A stretch of DNA of 64,000 nt. Origin: Branchiostoma floridae. Its lineage: Eukaryota; Chordata; Leptocardii; Amphioxiformes; Branchiostomatidae. Each line of letters opens with the position of its first letter. Position 1 is the first letter of the stretch. Positions 1 to 11,949 of this stretch are shown here, one piece after another. Location: positions 3,910,946 through 3,974,945 of the forward strand of contig NC_049994.1 of NCBI RefSeq assembly GCF_000003815.2, in the 5' to 3' direction. The notes under the pieces were generated by a model, which did not search any database, was not told the origin of the DNA, and saw nothing but the letters and a program-made list of their open reading frames with translations. The translations under genes were made by a program, and so were the position numbers.

Positions 1-236
1 TTGTTCGTGCATTGTTTCTTTGTCTTGTATTATATTTATATACGTCATAAAAGTTATATGTGAGGGCCGAGATTGCGATCTGGTATTAAAGAGAGTTATT
101 TAGTAAGAGAAAGTAAGAAATGTAGAAAGAAAGATGGTAAGACCAAAGAGGTTATATAGAGTCCTATATAGCTTCCTTGGTAAGACATATATATTTTGCC
201 ATACATTGTACCGTGTACGATCGTTGCGCAATAAAG

Positions 237-350
237 TTCTTCTTCTGTATATAGAGCGAAAGATAATAAGACAGAGAGAGAGAGAGAAAGAATAAGAGAG
301 AGAGAGAGAGACAGTCTGTGAGAGAGAGAATAAGAGAGAGAGAGAGATCA
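237..350 (+). repeat. (GA)n low-complexity tract
   Basis: Interrupted GAGAGA runs. Apart from this, the first 780 bases hold no feature I can identify. Confidence 0.9.
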
Positions 351-779
351 GGAAAGAATGATGGTAATATATTAAAGCCTTCGTGAACAGTTCAACCGGC
401 AAACATGTGATTATGAACTCTACAGGGCAAGCCATGTCACACAAGAATCACACTTCAAAGTTGACCGGGGGATTCGGGTGTGCATGGGGGATTAATCAAC
501 TTAAAAGTTTGTTATTCCGCATCGCAGTTACTGTTATGGTTTGTGCTGCAAACCCTGTGAACCCCCCCATGTCAATACAGGTTTATACTGAACACTGTAC
601 AAGCTGCATGATATTTTATCCAGATCTATTTGATCCACTCACAGCAGGACGGACCTAACTTTTTTTCGACCAAAAAGTGTAGTGGGTTCTTCAACGTGGT
701 CGAGGTGTGGATGTCCTCAAACACATGACATCCCTTTAACGACTCCTATCCTAGGGACGGACCTAACCAAAGCTATAGG

Positions 780-925
780 TACCCACTATCTAGGCCTTGT
801 GAGGGAATTGGCGTGAAGTGCGTTTTCCCAGGCCACAACATCGGAACCTATTTGAGATTCGAACTCAATCACCTCCAGTTTGTGAGACAACAACCCTAGC
901 CACAAGAGCACCGAGCCACGCCATG
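780..925 (-). mobile_element. tRNA-derived SINE fragment
   Basis: On the - strand: CGTGGCTCGGTGCTCTTGTG, later GAGTTCGAATCTC, which is a good B box. The A box is poor and no full cloverleaf forms, so a SINE head rather than a tRNA gene. Confidence 0.45.
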
Positions 926-1289
926 GTATGTTTTCTTTTTCATAGTGTTCCGCTGCTCTTTTTTTCATTGTCTCCGTAAAAACGGACAAAGGGATCATTT
1001 TTGGTGTCACCTGTTTGGGACTGGTCTCTGTTTGGTGTAGTTGTTATTTGAATGTACTTTCAGCAGAAAGGCAGGAAGCGGGGGTTACCGTTATTTGCGT
1101 AAAAAGTCATTCTTGCAGGTGTGACAGGAAGCAGAGGTCAGAGGTGATAAAACAAGCCATTAATCAGACATGACAGTTGAAGAGACATTGTTTTCTGTAT
1201 GTCTGTGTTTTCGTAGTAATACTGTAAACTTTCCATTGTGTTAGACACGTTCATTGATCAACATTCATATCCACATGTAGTGTTGTACT

Positions 1290-1400
1290 ACTGGTTAATG
1301 AATGAATGAATGAATGAATGAAGACCTTTATTGTACAATTTTGCCCAACCGGGCTAAGTACAGGTCACAACAAGTCAGGATATATACATACATAAAAGTG
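1290..1400 (-). mobile_element. LINE 3' tail (CR1-like)
   Basis: On the - strand the end reads TTGGGCAAAATTGTACAATA then AAGGTCTTCATTCATTC, with a tandem CATT run. This is the typical 3' end of CR1/L2-like LINEs. No reverse-transcriptase coding sequence is recognised next to it. Confidence 0.6.
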
Positions 1401-2083
1401 TCACAAATCTAGTCTAACACAAAAGTTCGGCTTCTTCTCGCTTCTTGGTAATAGTGAAAATGTAGGACGATCTGCCATGTATGTGTACGGTACCATAATT
1501 CATGGTCAGTTCCTAGAACCACGGAATGAACGACCTGTCGTAGCGAACGTTCGTATTGCATGCCTCTGTTTGATTGTTTAGTCCGGGGAAACATGATAAC
1601 TTCTAACGTCAGACTGAGTGTTACACCACACAAGAGACGGCACACCTAGCTAGTACCCACGCAGCTTGCATTTCACAAACAACTTCGTCAAAAACCCTGA
1701 GACGGGAACACTTTGTATTCATAGTGTAGGCTAGATATATACGGGTAGTCAAAAGAACATTCGAACAATCATTTCGCTTAAACGTCAGAAATTTCCGTAC
1801 ATGCAACCCATATTTATATCCCGACAATCTGTTTTTAAAAGCCACAGCAAGTAAATTGTATGGATGGCATCCACTTCAGATTATAAATTTAATGAGAGAG
1901 GGCGAAAAAAACAAGATATGTAAAATACTCTATCAACTAGTATCTAGATTTTCAAAATATACACAATAAACGTTGAAACAAGAATTGAAGAGACAAAACA
2001 TGGTATTATAACCAACTTGTATTTCATTTCTGCATTCAAGAGGCACAAAAAGTGACACTGGTGTGGTAGATTGATATCACTTA

Positions 2084-2393
2084 AGGTGGGGTCACACATG
2101 CGTATATATTCAAGTCCGTTTGAGGTGCGTATGAAGCTCTTAGTCTCTACCAGGCTTCACAGGTCGCAGGAAAAAATAGTACAGATTGGACAAATATAGA
2201 TACATAACATGCCAGACGAGTTAGCTGACCGAGAAGTATGGTTAGCGACCCAGCTAACTCGTCTGACATGTTACCTGTTTACGTTTGTCCAATTTCTATT
2301 ATTTTTCCAGCGACCTGTGGGGCCTGGTGGGCGCAAATACTCCCATGCGCGCCTCATACGGACTTACATATATATGCAGGTGTGACCCCACCA
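2084..2393. mobile_element. 310-bp fold-back MITE-like element
   Basis: Almost the whole element is an inverted repeat. It starts AGGTGGGGTCACAC and ends GTGTGACCCCACCA. The inner arms are ACATGCCAGACGAGTTAGCT and AGCTAACTCGTCTGACATGT around a short centre. TTA flanks both sides (2081-2083, 2394-2396), a candidate target-site duplication. Confidence 0.8.
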
Positions 2394-3114
2394 TTAGTAC
2401 CCCTTTCCACTAGGACGGCGCTCTCGCCACGCTCTCTCTGTGACCAAAAATTTGACAGATCGCTCAACGAATTGTATACTATCTATATAGAAAGAAACGT
2501 TGTCTTCTCGGTCCCACATTTTGTATGATATACCCAGTTTGAAAGCAAAGGTTAGATAGCTATTTAGGTCGCCATGAGAACGCAGCGCAATCGATGTCTA
2601 GTGGAAAGGCACCAAGTCGACAATGACTTTTTTTCAGCATCAGACGAACATTAATGAACGTATCGGTGCCATTCATCAAATTTATATGCTGAAGCCTAAA
2701 CTAACTACATTCTTCCCAACACTCAACCGACCACAAATATGTGTATACTAGTTTTTTACTCTATCATCTCATCCCCCTCCCACGTATTTCCTGTGTTCAC
2801 CGAAAACAGAATTAAAACCTTTACTCAGTCAAAAACAAAGAACAAAACTGTCGTTCGGAGAAACGCCCCCTCAGTGTATGGTGAATGGAATATTGTGTTT
2901 CTGACACCAAATACACCCCCGTCAATGTCATGTTACGGGGGAGGGGGGGCGGTCTGTGTCGTTATCGGTGTTAAAGTACAGTTCTGAACGAGATAATATG
3001 TGTTACGAGCGTTATAAAAGACGGTTAAGGCAGTTCCATAGACTTTTTGAAGTCCTTATGGGCAGAAGGTTGCTTTCCATTGTGTCAAGGGCACCGTGTT
3101 GAGAAGGTGGAGTC

Positions 3115-3275
3115 CACCTCTGTCCTTACACCACCTTTAACCTCCCCAACCCACGTCAGGGACTCATTTTGTACACCTGGGTAAAGTGAGTAAAGTTGCT
3201 ACGGTAAGCTGCATTTCTCAAGGACACAACGTCAAGACAGGAATGCTAGGAACGAGTGACTGCATTACCTTGTAA
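3115..3275 (-). mobile_element. SINE-like body fragment (same family as 58955-59095)
   Basis: Contains CAGGGACTCATTTTGTACAC, CTGGGTAAAGTGAG and CTCAAGGACACAACGTC, matching the body next to the tRNA-like part at 58955-59095 (AAGGGCACAACGTC). The tRNA-like head is missing here. Confidence 0.5.
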
Positions 3276-3734
3276 CTACTAGCCTACTTGTAGCTACTTG
3301 GTTCATTGTCACGCAAAAGTTGTTTTAGAGATAAAAGTGTGTCTGAATAACCGTGAACGTGCTAGCAACAACAAGGCCACACAGGACTTGGATATGGACA
3401 CGCCTACATGTGGCTATCCACGCCGTAAAAGTCAAACACACCTGGGGCCATATACATTTCTTTACACTCAGTCTGTCTCCAATGTGTAAGCTTCACAGGC
3501 CTAGTAAGTCACTATGTCTTGTTCCAAACATAGTTCAATCATGTTGAATGTTACGTAGGACGCGGAGACATTAACCGTAGGCTATCGTGCGACTTAATGT
3601 TCGTACGATTTTCAACCAGGCTGTGATAGAACCAACCACCGACAACGATCTAAGACACCTTTATCGGTAGCAAGACAGCTGTATTTTGTAAGCTACTTAC
3701 AAGGTTAAAAAATTCGCTTAGCTTGTGATCGCAC

Positions 3735-4175
3735 GTACGACAATCGTACGGCGATCTTACAACAGTCGTACGACGGACGTGTGGCTGCAACACATTTCCT
3801 CCTTCAGGGATTTTTCTTGGTAGCGCCACGAATGCTTGTATCCATATTTGTACAACAGTATATGTATGCGGAATGTACGACGATCGTACAACAATTGTAC
3901 GACCGACGCACTCTAGAAAGAGACCACAGGTGTGGCTGCAACACCCTTCCCCCTCAAGGTTTCTCTTGGTAGCGCCACGAACGCTTATGTCCATATTTGT
4001 ACAACAGTATATGTATGCGGAATGTACGACGATCGTACAACAATCGTACGACCGACGCACTCTAAAAAGAGACCACAGGTGTGGCTGCAACACCCTTCCC
4101 CCTCAAAGGTTTCTCTTGGTAGCGCCACGAACGCTTATGTCCATATTTGTGCAACAGTATATGTGTGCTTACATT
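3735..4175 (+). repeat. Three tandem copies of a 150-bp unit
   Basis: GTGGCTGCAACAC recurs at about 3780, 3931 and 4081 (spacing 150-151). Each unit holds self-complementary GTACGA/TCGTAC blocks and ends GTACAACAGTATATGTAT. The array stops about 100 bases before the candidate gene A start site. ORFs across it on both strands are by-products of the repetition. Confidence 0.9.
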
Positions 4176-4240
4176 AGCCTTGTCGGCTTACGTGATTGGT
4201 GGGGACACTTGAGATACCGGTTTGACAGGCAGCAAGGTGT

Positions 4241-4326
4241 TTTTAAAAGTGCAGACTGTCGCGCCAGACACCATTCTCATTCTCACGCCTTGCTTGGAGC
4301 CGAACTGAGACAACACCGAACACAAG
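4241..4326 (+). promoter_or_regulatory. Candidate core promoter and non-coding exon 1 of lectin gene A
   Basis: TTTTAAAA (4241-4248) lies about 30 bases before an initiator-like CCATTCT (A at 4273). A strong donor CACAAG|GTGAGT follows at 4326/4327. This gives a 54-base non-coding exon, matching gene B's layout in size and in the TCATTCT start region. The first intron would then run to 10184. No other promoter for gene A was seen. Needs transcript support. Confidence 0.4.
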
Positions 4327-5178
4327 GTGAGTTTGAACAATCTCAACAATTTTAGACTGAAGCGAGCGTCCTTAATAAAGCAATCCTAAGTCGTGAACAA
4401 TGTTTTGCAAATATCATGTATTTCTGCAGCCGTGAAGGTTATTTTTATTGGTGTCAAGTGTGAAAAATTTTAGGTTCTTGGTAAACGTCTTGTTGAAGAA
4501 GGGGCGGTATTTGTTTCTTCACACAGCTTGAATGTATGGGTCCATTTTTGCTTCTTGATAGTTTGGCCCCTACCTCTTCCTTGTGTTTTGTATCTTTTTG
4601 TTACGGACGATTTTGTTGTGTTTGGGGGAAGGGGGTGCAGAATGGTTCTTATGAACAAATTTAGACTGATTTTTTGTGACTGACGATGTTAGGCAAGCAG
4701 CCATAAACGCGGACCTCAATGCTTTCACGTTTTAAAGCCCGCTTGCTAGACTAGTTTTCGGCGCCTCGCACTGCATTTCATGCAGTCTAAACCGGCCTAG
4801 TTCCGCTCCAATTTGTTTTGTTAAGTAATCGTTAACCGAATCAAATTCTTCCACTTGAATTAGCGAGAACCCCCATTTAACCTTGCCGTAGGGTTTCTAC
4901 ATATACAAAACACAACTCTGCTTGTCGAACAATGTTGTAGACAGTCAGTGGACAGACAATGGCGAAAATCGGTCAGCGAGTTGTCGCCCCTTTAAACCGA
5001 CCACGCCTACAAAAAGGACAGATCAAAGGTCTGCGTTTATCTAAAGTAATTATTCCCCATGGAGGTACATTAATTGTATTGTAATTCCGTCTTGTTTGTC
5101 TGAAAGTGTTGTTTTTTTCTATAGCTTAAAGTAGACTATAATCCTCAAGCATTTGACTGTTTCAAAGTCTGAGTTAAG

Positions 5179-5370
5179 TACTGTAAATGAGATAATGTAG
5201 CGGGGATTTAATTTCGCGGCGGAAAGAAAAAAAATAAGCATTTCTCGGTAGTTTTTTTTGTTTGCGATTGAAACAAAAAGTAGCGCATACATTTTCACAG
5301 TGATTTTAAATTCGAGGTAAATAATCCACCGCAAGCATACACCACCGTAAACATTTTCCCTTTTACAGTA
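5179..5370. mobile_element. MITE of the 'GCGAAC' family, copy 1
   Basis: Starts TACTGTAAATG and ends TTTTACAGTA; inside are diverged GCGGGGATTTAATTTCGCGG-like blocks shared with copies at 13326, 14504 and 16079. Confidence 0.55.
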
Positions 5371-5639
5371 GAAGATTAAGTTAACACACCTTAAAATGAA
5401 GTGACACAGAGCAAACATGCTGGTATTTGTTTACCCTCTTTGCCCCACTCTGTGCTCTGGTCATGCAAAGGGTATACAGTGTATTGACATAGTGTTTACG
5501 ACAACGTACACTTGTGTAAACAATTCACTAAGTGAAAGATTTGGAGTGCATGGTGGTACCTATACAGGGAGAGATTTATGAAGAGTGCTTTACGAAGCCA
5601 AGGCTTAGTGAAGAAAGAATTTGGGAAATGGAGGGAGGG

Positions 5640-6380
5640 GATTGGTTGACCACAAAAAGGGGCGTGGCCCAAACAGACAGTGTCCAGAAAAAGAGAGTGT
5701 CTGTGATGTCGGGCCACCTGTTTTTGAAAGAAGAAAATTACGGTTGTTTACGTTTGTGAAAGACTGTATGGAAAACTAATTTTTATACTTTCTACATATA
5801 CAAATTCACAATAGGCAGAAATGTTGTGTTACACAAATTATTGAATGTTTTACAAGGTGCAAAAAAAGTGTCGATTATTTGGGGCCCACCTGTGTTGAGT
5901 AGACGAAAGTAACTGTCTTTTAAAAGACAATGGACAAGGCGTTTCAATGATGCTATCTACGAATATGACTAAAAATTCACCATAGGCAGAAGCGTTGTCT
6001 TACACAAATTGCTCTTTGTTTTGAAGATTCTAGAAACTACCCCAAAAAAGATGTGTACGATTTTAGGCCACCTGTTTTAATGTCACAAATTAAAAAATAA
6101 CCACCGTTTACGTTTGTGAAAGACTGTATGGGGAACGCGTGTTGATGCTATATACGACTAAAAATTGGACAGAAACGTTGTCTTGCAAAAGTCACCCCTT
6201 ATTTCGAAAAGTGAAGAAACGATGTCTACGATTTTGGTCCACCTGTTTTAATAAGAGAAAATTACTCTCGTTTGCGTTTGTACAAGATTAAATGGAGAAC
6301 GCGTTCTGATGCTATCTACTAATACAAATTCACAATAACTACAAGCAATGAAGTTTTATACAAAATATTCAATGCTTTTT
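5640..6380 (+). repeat. Diverged tandem repeat of about 160-185 bp, 4 copies
   Basis: GTTTACGTTTGTGAAAGACT and its variants recur at 5749, 6110 and 6269, with a related unit at 5934. Each is followed by GATGCTATCTACGAATA-like and CAAATTCACAATAGGCAGAA-like blocks. Confidence 0.7.
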
Positions 6381-6769
6381 GAGCAGATTGTGTTAGCATT
6401 CCTTCTTATGCAAAAAAATGTCTTTGGAAAAACAAGCCGGCCAACTTAACAGGAAATCCCAGGCATAGAGTTAGTGGTTAAAGTATTCAGTCATGCGATT
6501 AAACCTCTCAGATATGTATGGGTTTGGAGAGATACAGCTAAAGCCTAAATCTTCTTTGACTTGGTGCCAAAGACTTAAAGAAGACAAGGAGCATCATTGT
6601 TAATTGTAAAAATCTTGCTCGAGCCAAGTTTAGTTAAGATAAAAACTTTAATTTGTTCTTTGATTTTCGTCAATGAACAAGCAAAAATTAAGGTACATTC
6701 GTGAATAGCAATCTCATAATTGACCAAGAATAAGAAAAAATTAAGGGCATCTCAGCAGAAAAGAGAATT

Positions 6770-7030
6770 TGAAATATGCTACGATATCATGAAAATCTAA
6801 TAGCATTTGAATGATAAATGGTTGTCACATGCTTTTGGATAATTACCACATGAAACGTCCTAAAGTTTTGTCTCTCAATATTGTCTAATGAGAAATTATA
6901 GTCCGCCCAGAAGGAAAAGAGTATCTAAAATATGTAACGATGTCATGAATATCTAATAGTATTTGAATGACGAATGGTAGTCACATGCTTTTGGATAATT
7001 ATCAAAGCAAACGCCCAAATTTTTTGACAG
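6770..7030 (+). repeat. Two-copy tandem repeat, period about 157 bp
   Basis: AATATGCTACGATATCATGA at 6773 and its variant at 6931; both are followed by CACATGCTTTTGGATAATTA. No gene in this stretch. Confidence 0.75.
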
Positions 7031-7734
7031 CTTGTCAGCTCAAATAACAAAGAGCCTCTGGAACATGTAAACGGTATCCTGGGACTTGTCACCACGCCCT
7101 CTTTCTGTCTGTCTTTTGTTTCTACCTCCACGAGTAATGGGTGTATTGTTTTGAATCCGGTTGTTTGTGGTTTTTGTGTGTTTCCGGAGATAGAAGTTGT
7201 GAACATCTGGATGTAGTGTAACGTTTTTTTTTTTGTATTTGGGTAGTTGTTGGTACCGGAATGGTCGTAGTTGATTTTGGCCTCCTTGTAAGTCAACTTG
7301 GTACTGCAGTAGAACTTTATGAACAGTTTTTTTGTGACTATTTTTTTCTTCTGAACAAGCTGTTGTCATGTTCCTTGTACCTTGTACCTTGGTCCCTTAA
7401 CCCAGTATTCCAAGTGTTGTCATGTTCACTTCCACACAAATGAAACTTACCAAACACAGTATACAGCAAAATATAGATGTAAACTTTAAAGGTAGATTAT
7501 ATGCAAAAAGGAATGTGACTTTTCACTACCTACCTTGCTTTTTGGTACCTTTGAATCTCAAATGGTTGCCTGATCTGACAGAAGTGGGGGTCAAACATGA
7601 AATGTCTACACCTTGTCTTCGGTGACATGAAACAGGTGCACTGTCGACCCAGTTTTCCAGACTTCATTAGTATGCACCGCACGTACTCAGTCAACTTCTA
7701 CGTATATTTTGTTTGGAGTTGCTGTCACAGACAA

Positions 7735-7990
7735 CCGTCTGGTATCTAACACTTCACATCCAATCTGAACCCTCGGGAATCTTAAACTTTGAAAGCTAAC
7801 CTTATAAACGAATCATCTGAAGTACGTATCATACTTGTATTTTCTGGCCAAAATTGAAAAAATGTGACCATCTGGTATTTTAACTCTTTACATCCAATCT
7901 GAACCCTTTGGAATTCTAAACTTTGACAGCTTACCTAATAAACGAATCACTTACAATACTTGTATTTTCTCGCCAAAATTGTAAAATGTG
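7735..7990 (+). repeat. Two-copy tandem repeat, period about 132 bp
   Basis: CACATCCAATCTGAACCCTC and CATCCAATCTGAACCCTTTG head two units that also share ATAAACGAATCA and ACTTGTATTTTCT. Confidence 0.75.
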
Positions 7991-8194
7991 ACCCTCTCGA
8001 CCCTTTTACACGAGGAATCCTTGAATACACCTCCAGAAGTTGTTTCAGCACGGCCGAAAGATACGCAAAGATAAGCCAGGAATGTGACACATTTGCTGAG
8101 TGTGCTTGTGCAATGTTTACACTACTAACTGCACTTTGTATAAGCCATGGGAAAGCTTCCCCGATGAGTTAGGTTTCCATCAACAAAAGGCACT

Positions 8195-8458
8195 AAAGGT
8201 GTTGTATCACTGCACTTGGGGCACCGGTGCGGCACTGCGGGGTTCGTTCACTGCGGCACTGTTCTGTTATTTTCGCAGATAATTTTTTTATAACGTTAAT
8301 TTAGATACTGCGTAATACAAAAAAGTATGACTTCGAGCACAGCAAAATACACAAAAGGTAGGACCATTTCCAGTTCTTTATCTCTGAAATCCGTTGAGTA
8401 ATCTTTCGAACCACCCAGTGCCGCAACGGTGCCCCAAGTGCAGTGAGGTGTCACCTAA
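8195..8458. mobile_element. MITE-like element with about 50-bp inverted ends
   Basis: Left end carries CACTGCACTTGGGGCACCGG, right end carries GGTGCCCCAAGTGCAGTGAG; the arms also share GTGCGGCACTG/CAGTGCCGCAA. About 160 bases of AT-rich centre. No coding sequence. Confidence 0.7.
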
Positions 8459-9347
8459 AATGTAGTTGAGTCAAGGACTTACAAACAACATTATTCCACA
8501 TGAATTCAAGAGGATCTCCAAAACGCCATAGATTATGGCTTTGTCTGGCGATCAGAGAAAACCTCTACTTATGTTCTTCAAAAGACACCGAAGACAAAGC
8601 TCCGGATGTCAAACCTTATCTCAACCATCATGCATAGTTTAGTGAGCACAAAGAAAGCACTTATGCAAGACGCCTGGTGTCCAATTTAAATGATGGTCTC
8701 AGAACACAGTTTTTCGGGTATGGGGATTTACATGGTTAAGGACCCCAAAGTGAGGTGGTTCGACGACTCAAAACCTATAGTAAGGTGCAGATACAATTTA
8801 CAAGAATTTAGTATGTTGAAGTTGAGGGTACAACCTACAAAATATCTGAAAATGAGCATAGATTTGCCGGCTCGTTTTTCTATAAAGGACACTTTGATTT
8901 GACCCCCAGCGGAGGTCATGGAACTGCAGGAGACGAACAGGAAGTGCCGGTAACAGTATCAAGGCGCAAATCCACGCCGGCCGAAGAAGCAACGTAATCC
9001 AACTTATACAGTATCAATACCGATGTATTCCTCTACCATTCACCACAGATTCCACTTCGCTGTACACGCAAGAATAACTACAGCCTTTGCAAGTACTGCG
9101 GGGCACTATTTTCAAACGAACGGGGGTCGCGGATAAATACTGTGTTATGAGACCTTAACTCACTAAGGCCACACTGTCTTAATTTCATGGATGACATCCT
9201 CTGGAGACACCAAAGCTAATGCGCGCGGAGGAAAAAGAAAAATCCAGCGAGAAAAATTAAGCTAAACCACAGGACTAAACATCCAGCCCATTCTTTCCCA
9301 GGCTTGGTTTGTGTAACTAAGTGTTTTTGGTGCAATTCTTGTCAAAT

Positions 9348-9574
9348 CACTGTGACGCTAGTTTACCTTTATCCGCAGGGTAACCTATATTCGTTGTGTT
9401 TACCCACACGGTATTAAGGGAGATCAAGTCGACGGACGGTGGATCAAGTTGTAATGTGTTCAAACTATTGTAGTTTGAAACTGTAGTCCACCGACTGGAT
9501 AAAAATTGCCGTTTTTTTTTAAGCAACAGCGGATAAAGGTGAACTAGCGGATAAAGGTGAACTAGCGTTACGTG
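9348..9574. mobile_element. MITE-like element with about 28-bp inverted ends
   Basis: Left end CACTGTGACGCTAGTTTACC then TTTATCCGC; right end GCGGATAAAGGTGAACTAGC then GTTACGTG. The right arm is partly duplicated (AGCGGATAAAGGTGAACT twice). Confidence 0.7.
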
Positions 9575-9877
9575 TAAGCAGTGAACGTGGGGATTTTAAA
9601 ACTTCAACAAGAAGATGTAAGAGGGCCCAAACTCACACCAGTTCTTCCTGACATAAAAATCTATCTTCCACGAAAAACAAACTAATGAACAAACAGCCAT
9701 AGCATGTACAGTTCAATAGATTTAGAACAAACGGTTCTGCTGCAGTACCTAGGCCACACAATAAGGGGGCTAAAATCCGACTTTGACCTTCACCTTTACA
9801 ATGCTTACCCTCATACCAACTATCATAACGATGCATTCGAGATTTTTACGTGCCTAACGTTGACTGAAAATATCTGG

Positions 9878-9879
<2 letters not shown>

Positions 9880-9944
<65 letters not shown>
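9880..9944 (+). repeat. (CA)n microsatellite
   Basis: Uninterrupted CA run of about 32 units. Confidence 0.98.
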
Positions 9945-9946
<2 letters not shown>

Positions 9947-10188
9947 ACGAATAATGTTGCAACCATAATCAAGTACAGCTTGCTACTCTGATTCATCTCA
10001 ATCGTAAACATTCATACCGTATTCTGACCAGCCCTTCCAACACTGTCCTGCCACTTGCTACAGTTGCTACTTGCCACAGGGTGTCTGCTACACCCCCAGT
10101 AACCATAGTGACAGCCATCTCCTCATAAAATTCACAAAGGCCTACAGATATCTATAAGTTGTTTTTGTTTTCCTGTCTCTACAGAACC

Positions 10189-11949
10189 ATGTCTGAACAA
10201 AAGTACATGATCAAGAACAAGGGCTGTGGCATGGTGCTGGATGTGACCAAGGGCGGTGACGTGGTTGGCTCAGACATCGTGCTGTGGGAGCAACATGGCG
10301 CCGACAATCAGGTGAGAACGGAAATGACTTCATCCGTAATTATTCGTGACGTCATCCTGAAAATGCGTCATACGGCATAATTAAGGAATTTAATAATCTA
10401 AAACGTAATTTAAAAAAAAGTTCTGAAGTTGTTTGACATTTGTATTGGAAGCAATGTTTTGTAGATTCAAAGAAATAGATATTTTCTAAACCGGCGAAAA
10501 ACCAGGACGAGGGGGGATACAAACTTAGTCAAGTTTGGGATTGTGTTCTTGCCCCAAAAGCGCCACCTACATCGGCTACATATAGCGGCAAGATGCAGCA
10601 CTCTAGCTAAAAGCTCTGAGGTCTGATATATGCATCGAAACGTCACCAGTATGTTGTTTTATTTCTTTTGGACAGTGCTGGACTTACACTCACGACCAGA
10701 TTTGCACTATGCTGAAGCCTTCAGGAAAGGACATCGCCTTGTGTATCAAGGACCGTGTCAATGGGACTTTGACCATGTCCGAATGCATTCACGTACGTAA
10801 CACAAAGTTTATTGTCCTTGTGTACTACTCGGGTCATCATTTCAACATGTTTCATCAAGGCAAATGCTACCTAACCCGTGTGGGAATGTAGCCCCGATCG
10901 GGCACTGAGGTTACAATTTGTCTCGGTGGACCGCCGTATACCACGGGGGGTACTTATTAGTGTTTTCATGACTAGGTAACGGCGTGTATTCGGCCTAACT
11001 TTTTCTGCGAATTAGAATATCCAGGTGCCGGCCTTTCCCTAAAATAGCCCGGTAACGACAGGGCGTCCCTGAGCTACGGGACGAACTCAAAATTCCCGAA
11101 AAGCAACCCACAAATTAACATGATGGTAGTGTACTTATTTAGTTTTTTTTTTTCTTCGACGTCGTGACATAAGTTTACTTACTTGTCCCTGCATGTCTGT
11201 GACAAGTTTCCTCCACTGGGGTTTGTTCTGTGCTAGAGGGTGAGCAGCATCCCTGGGGATCCCAATGGCCGCTAGGTCTTTAGCCACAGTACGTGCCAAA
11301 GTAGCTTTAGGACGTTCCCGTTTCCTTAATTTTCCCCTCAAGGGCACAGTGTACAGCAACTTTGGGGAAACGCTCAACCGACATCCGTAGAACATGGCCC
11401 AGCCATTGTAGTCTGTTGACAACTGTCTTGCGTTTGTTTTTTTTTGTATACAGTTCTTCATTACTGATTTTATTCGACCAGTAGACATATATTCAAGATA
11501 ATTTTAATCTGTTACATCTATCAATTGCCCTTTGTTCCTTTTTGTCCAGGACCCCGCCGATGGCCGTATCAAGGACCAGCAGTGGTCAGTGTTCGGTGCC
11601 GACGGTACCATTGCCTGTAAGGACGATACTGATTGGGTTTTGGATTGCGGAGGCCAGCAAAAGGGTAAGTATTATCATATATAAACATTCCAACAAATAG
11701 TATTTGGCAATTTCTCTACAGTTTCTGTAAATACGCGTCATAGTGATCAAGAAATGGCAGCCAGGTATTTCTTTTTAATTCTTGTAATTGGCCTGAATTG
11801 AATAGAAATGATTGATGTGAAACTTTCTGCATTGAAAGCTTGACTGTTTTTTTTCTTCTTCTCGCTGCCTTACAGAGGAGAAGATAACGGTTACACGCCG
11901 TGCCAACCCTCCGACTAGCAGCCAGCAGTGGGAGTGGGTGCCCTGCTAG
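10189..11949 (+). CDS. Gene A: single-domain ricin B-type (R-type) beta-trefoil lectin, 4 coding exons
   Basis: Joined exons 10189-10311, 10676-10792, 11550-11664 and 11876-11949 give 142 residues with consistent phases (0,0,1) and GT-AG introns. The protein starts MSEQKYMIKNKGCGMVLDV and has no signal peptide, so a cytosolic or non-classically exported protein is likely. Three QxW motifs typical of R-type trefoils are present: DNQCW (split by intron 1), KDQQW and SSQQW near the C-terminus (ends QQWEWVPC). Each of the first three exons is about 40 codons, one trefoil lobe. DGTIAC before the last lobe matches the family pattern. The ATG lies 4 bases after an acceptor (ctctacag), so a non-coding exon must lie upstream (candidate 4273-4326). 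Genes B and C are paralogues downstream on the same strand. Sugar specificity cannot be read from the sequence; earthworm-type galactose-binding lectins are the closest family I know. Confidence 0.9.
10500..10665 (+). mobile_element. Penelope-like repeat copy 1 (hairpin retained, hammerhead-like core decayed)
   Basis: Shares GCGCCACCTACATCGGCTAC and the phrase TCTGATA...CATCGAAACGT with copies at 40305 and 44100. Hairpin arms TTCTTGCC (10546-10553) and GGCAAGA (10587-10593) pair. It ends close to the acceptor of gene A's second coding exon. Confidence 0.65.
11165..11450 (-). pseudogene. C-terminal remnant of a LINE reverse transcriptase (RTE-like)
   Basis: On the - strand: GWAMFYGCRLSVSPKLLY, GKLRKRERPKATLARTVAKD, LAAIGIPRDAAHPLAQNK, QWRKLV. 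This matches the well-known tail in which GKRxRGRPxxTWxRTVxxDL is followed by LAQDRxxWRxLV. It lies antisense in the second coding intron of lectin gene A. The ORF is open over the fragment, but upstream RT motifs are absent. Confidence 0.75.

Noticed and set aside
3650-4355. ORFs of 147 and 160 residues on opposite strands
   Set aside because: They arise from the 3 x 150-bp tandem repeat, whose unit length is a multiple of three; no homology, and they overlap the candidate promoter.
10159-10188. Upstream start for lectin gene A (adds MFLFSCLYRT)
   Set aside because: These bases are the pyrimidine tract and acceptor of the preceding intron; paralogues start at the later ATG.
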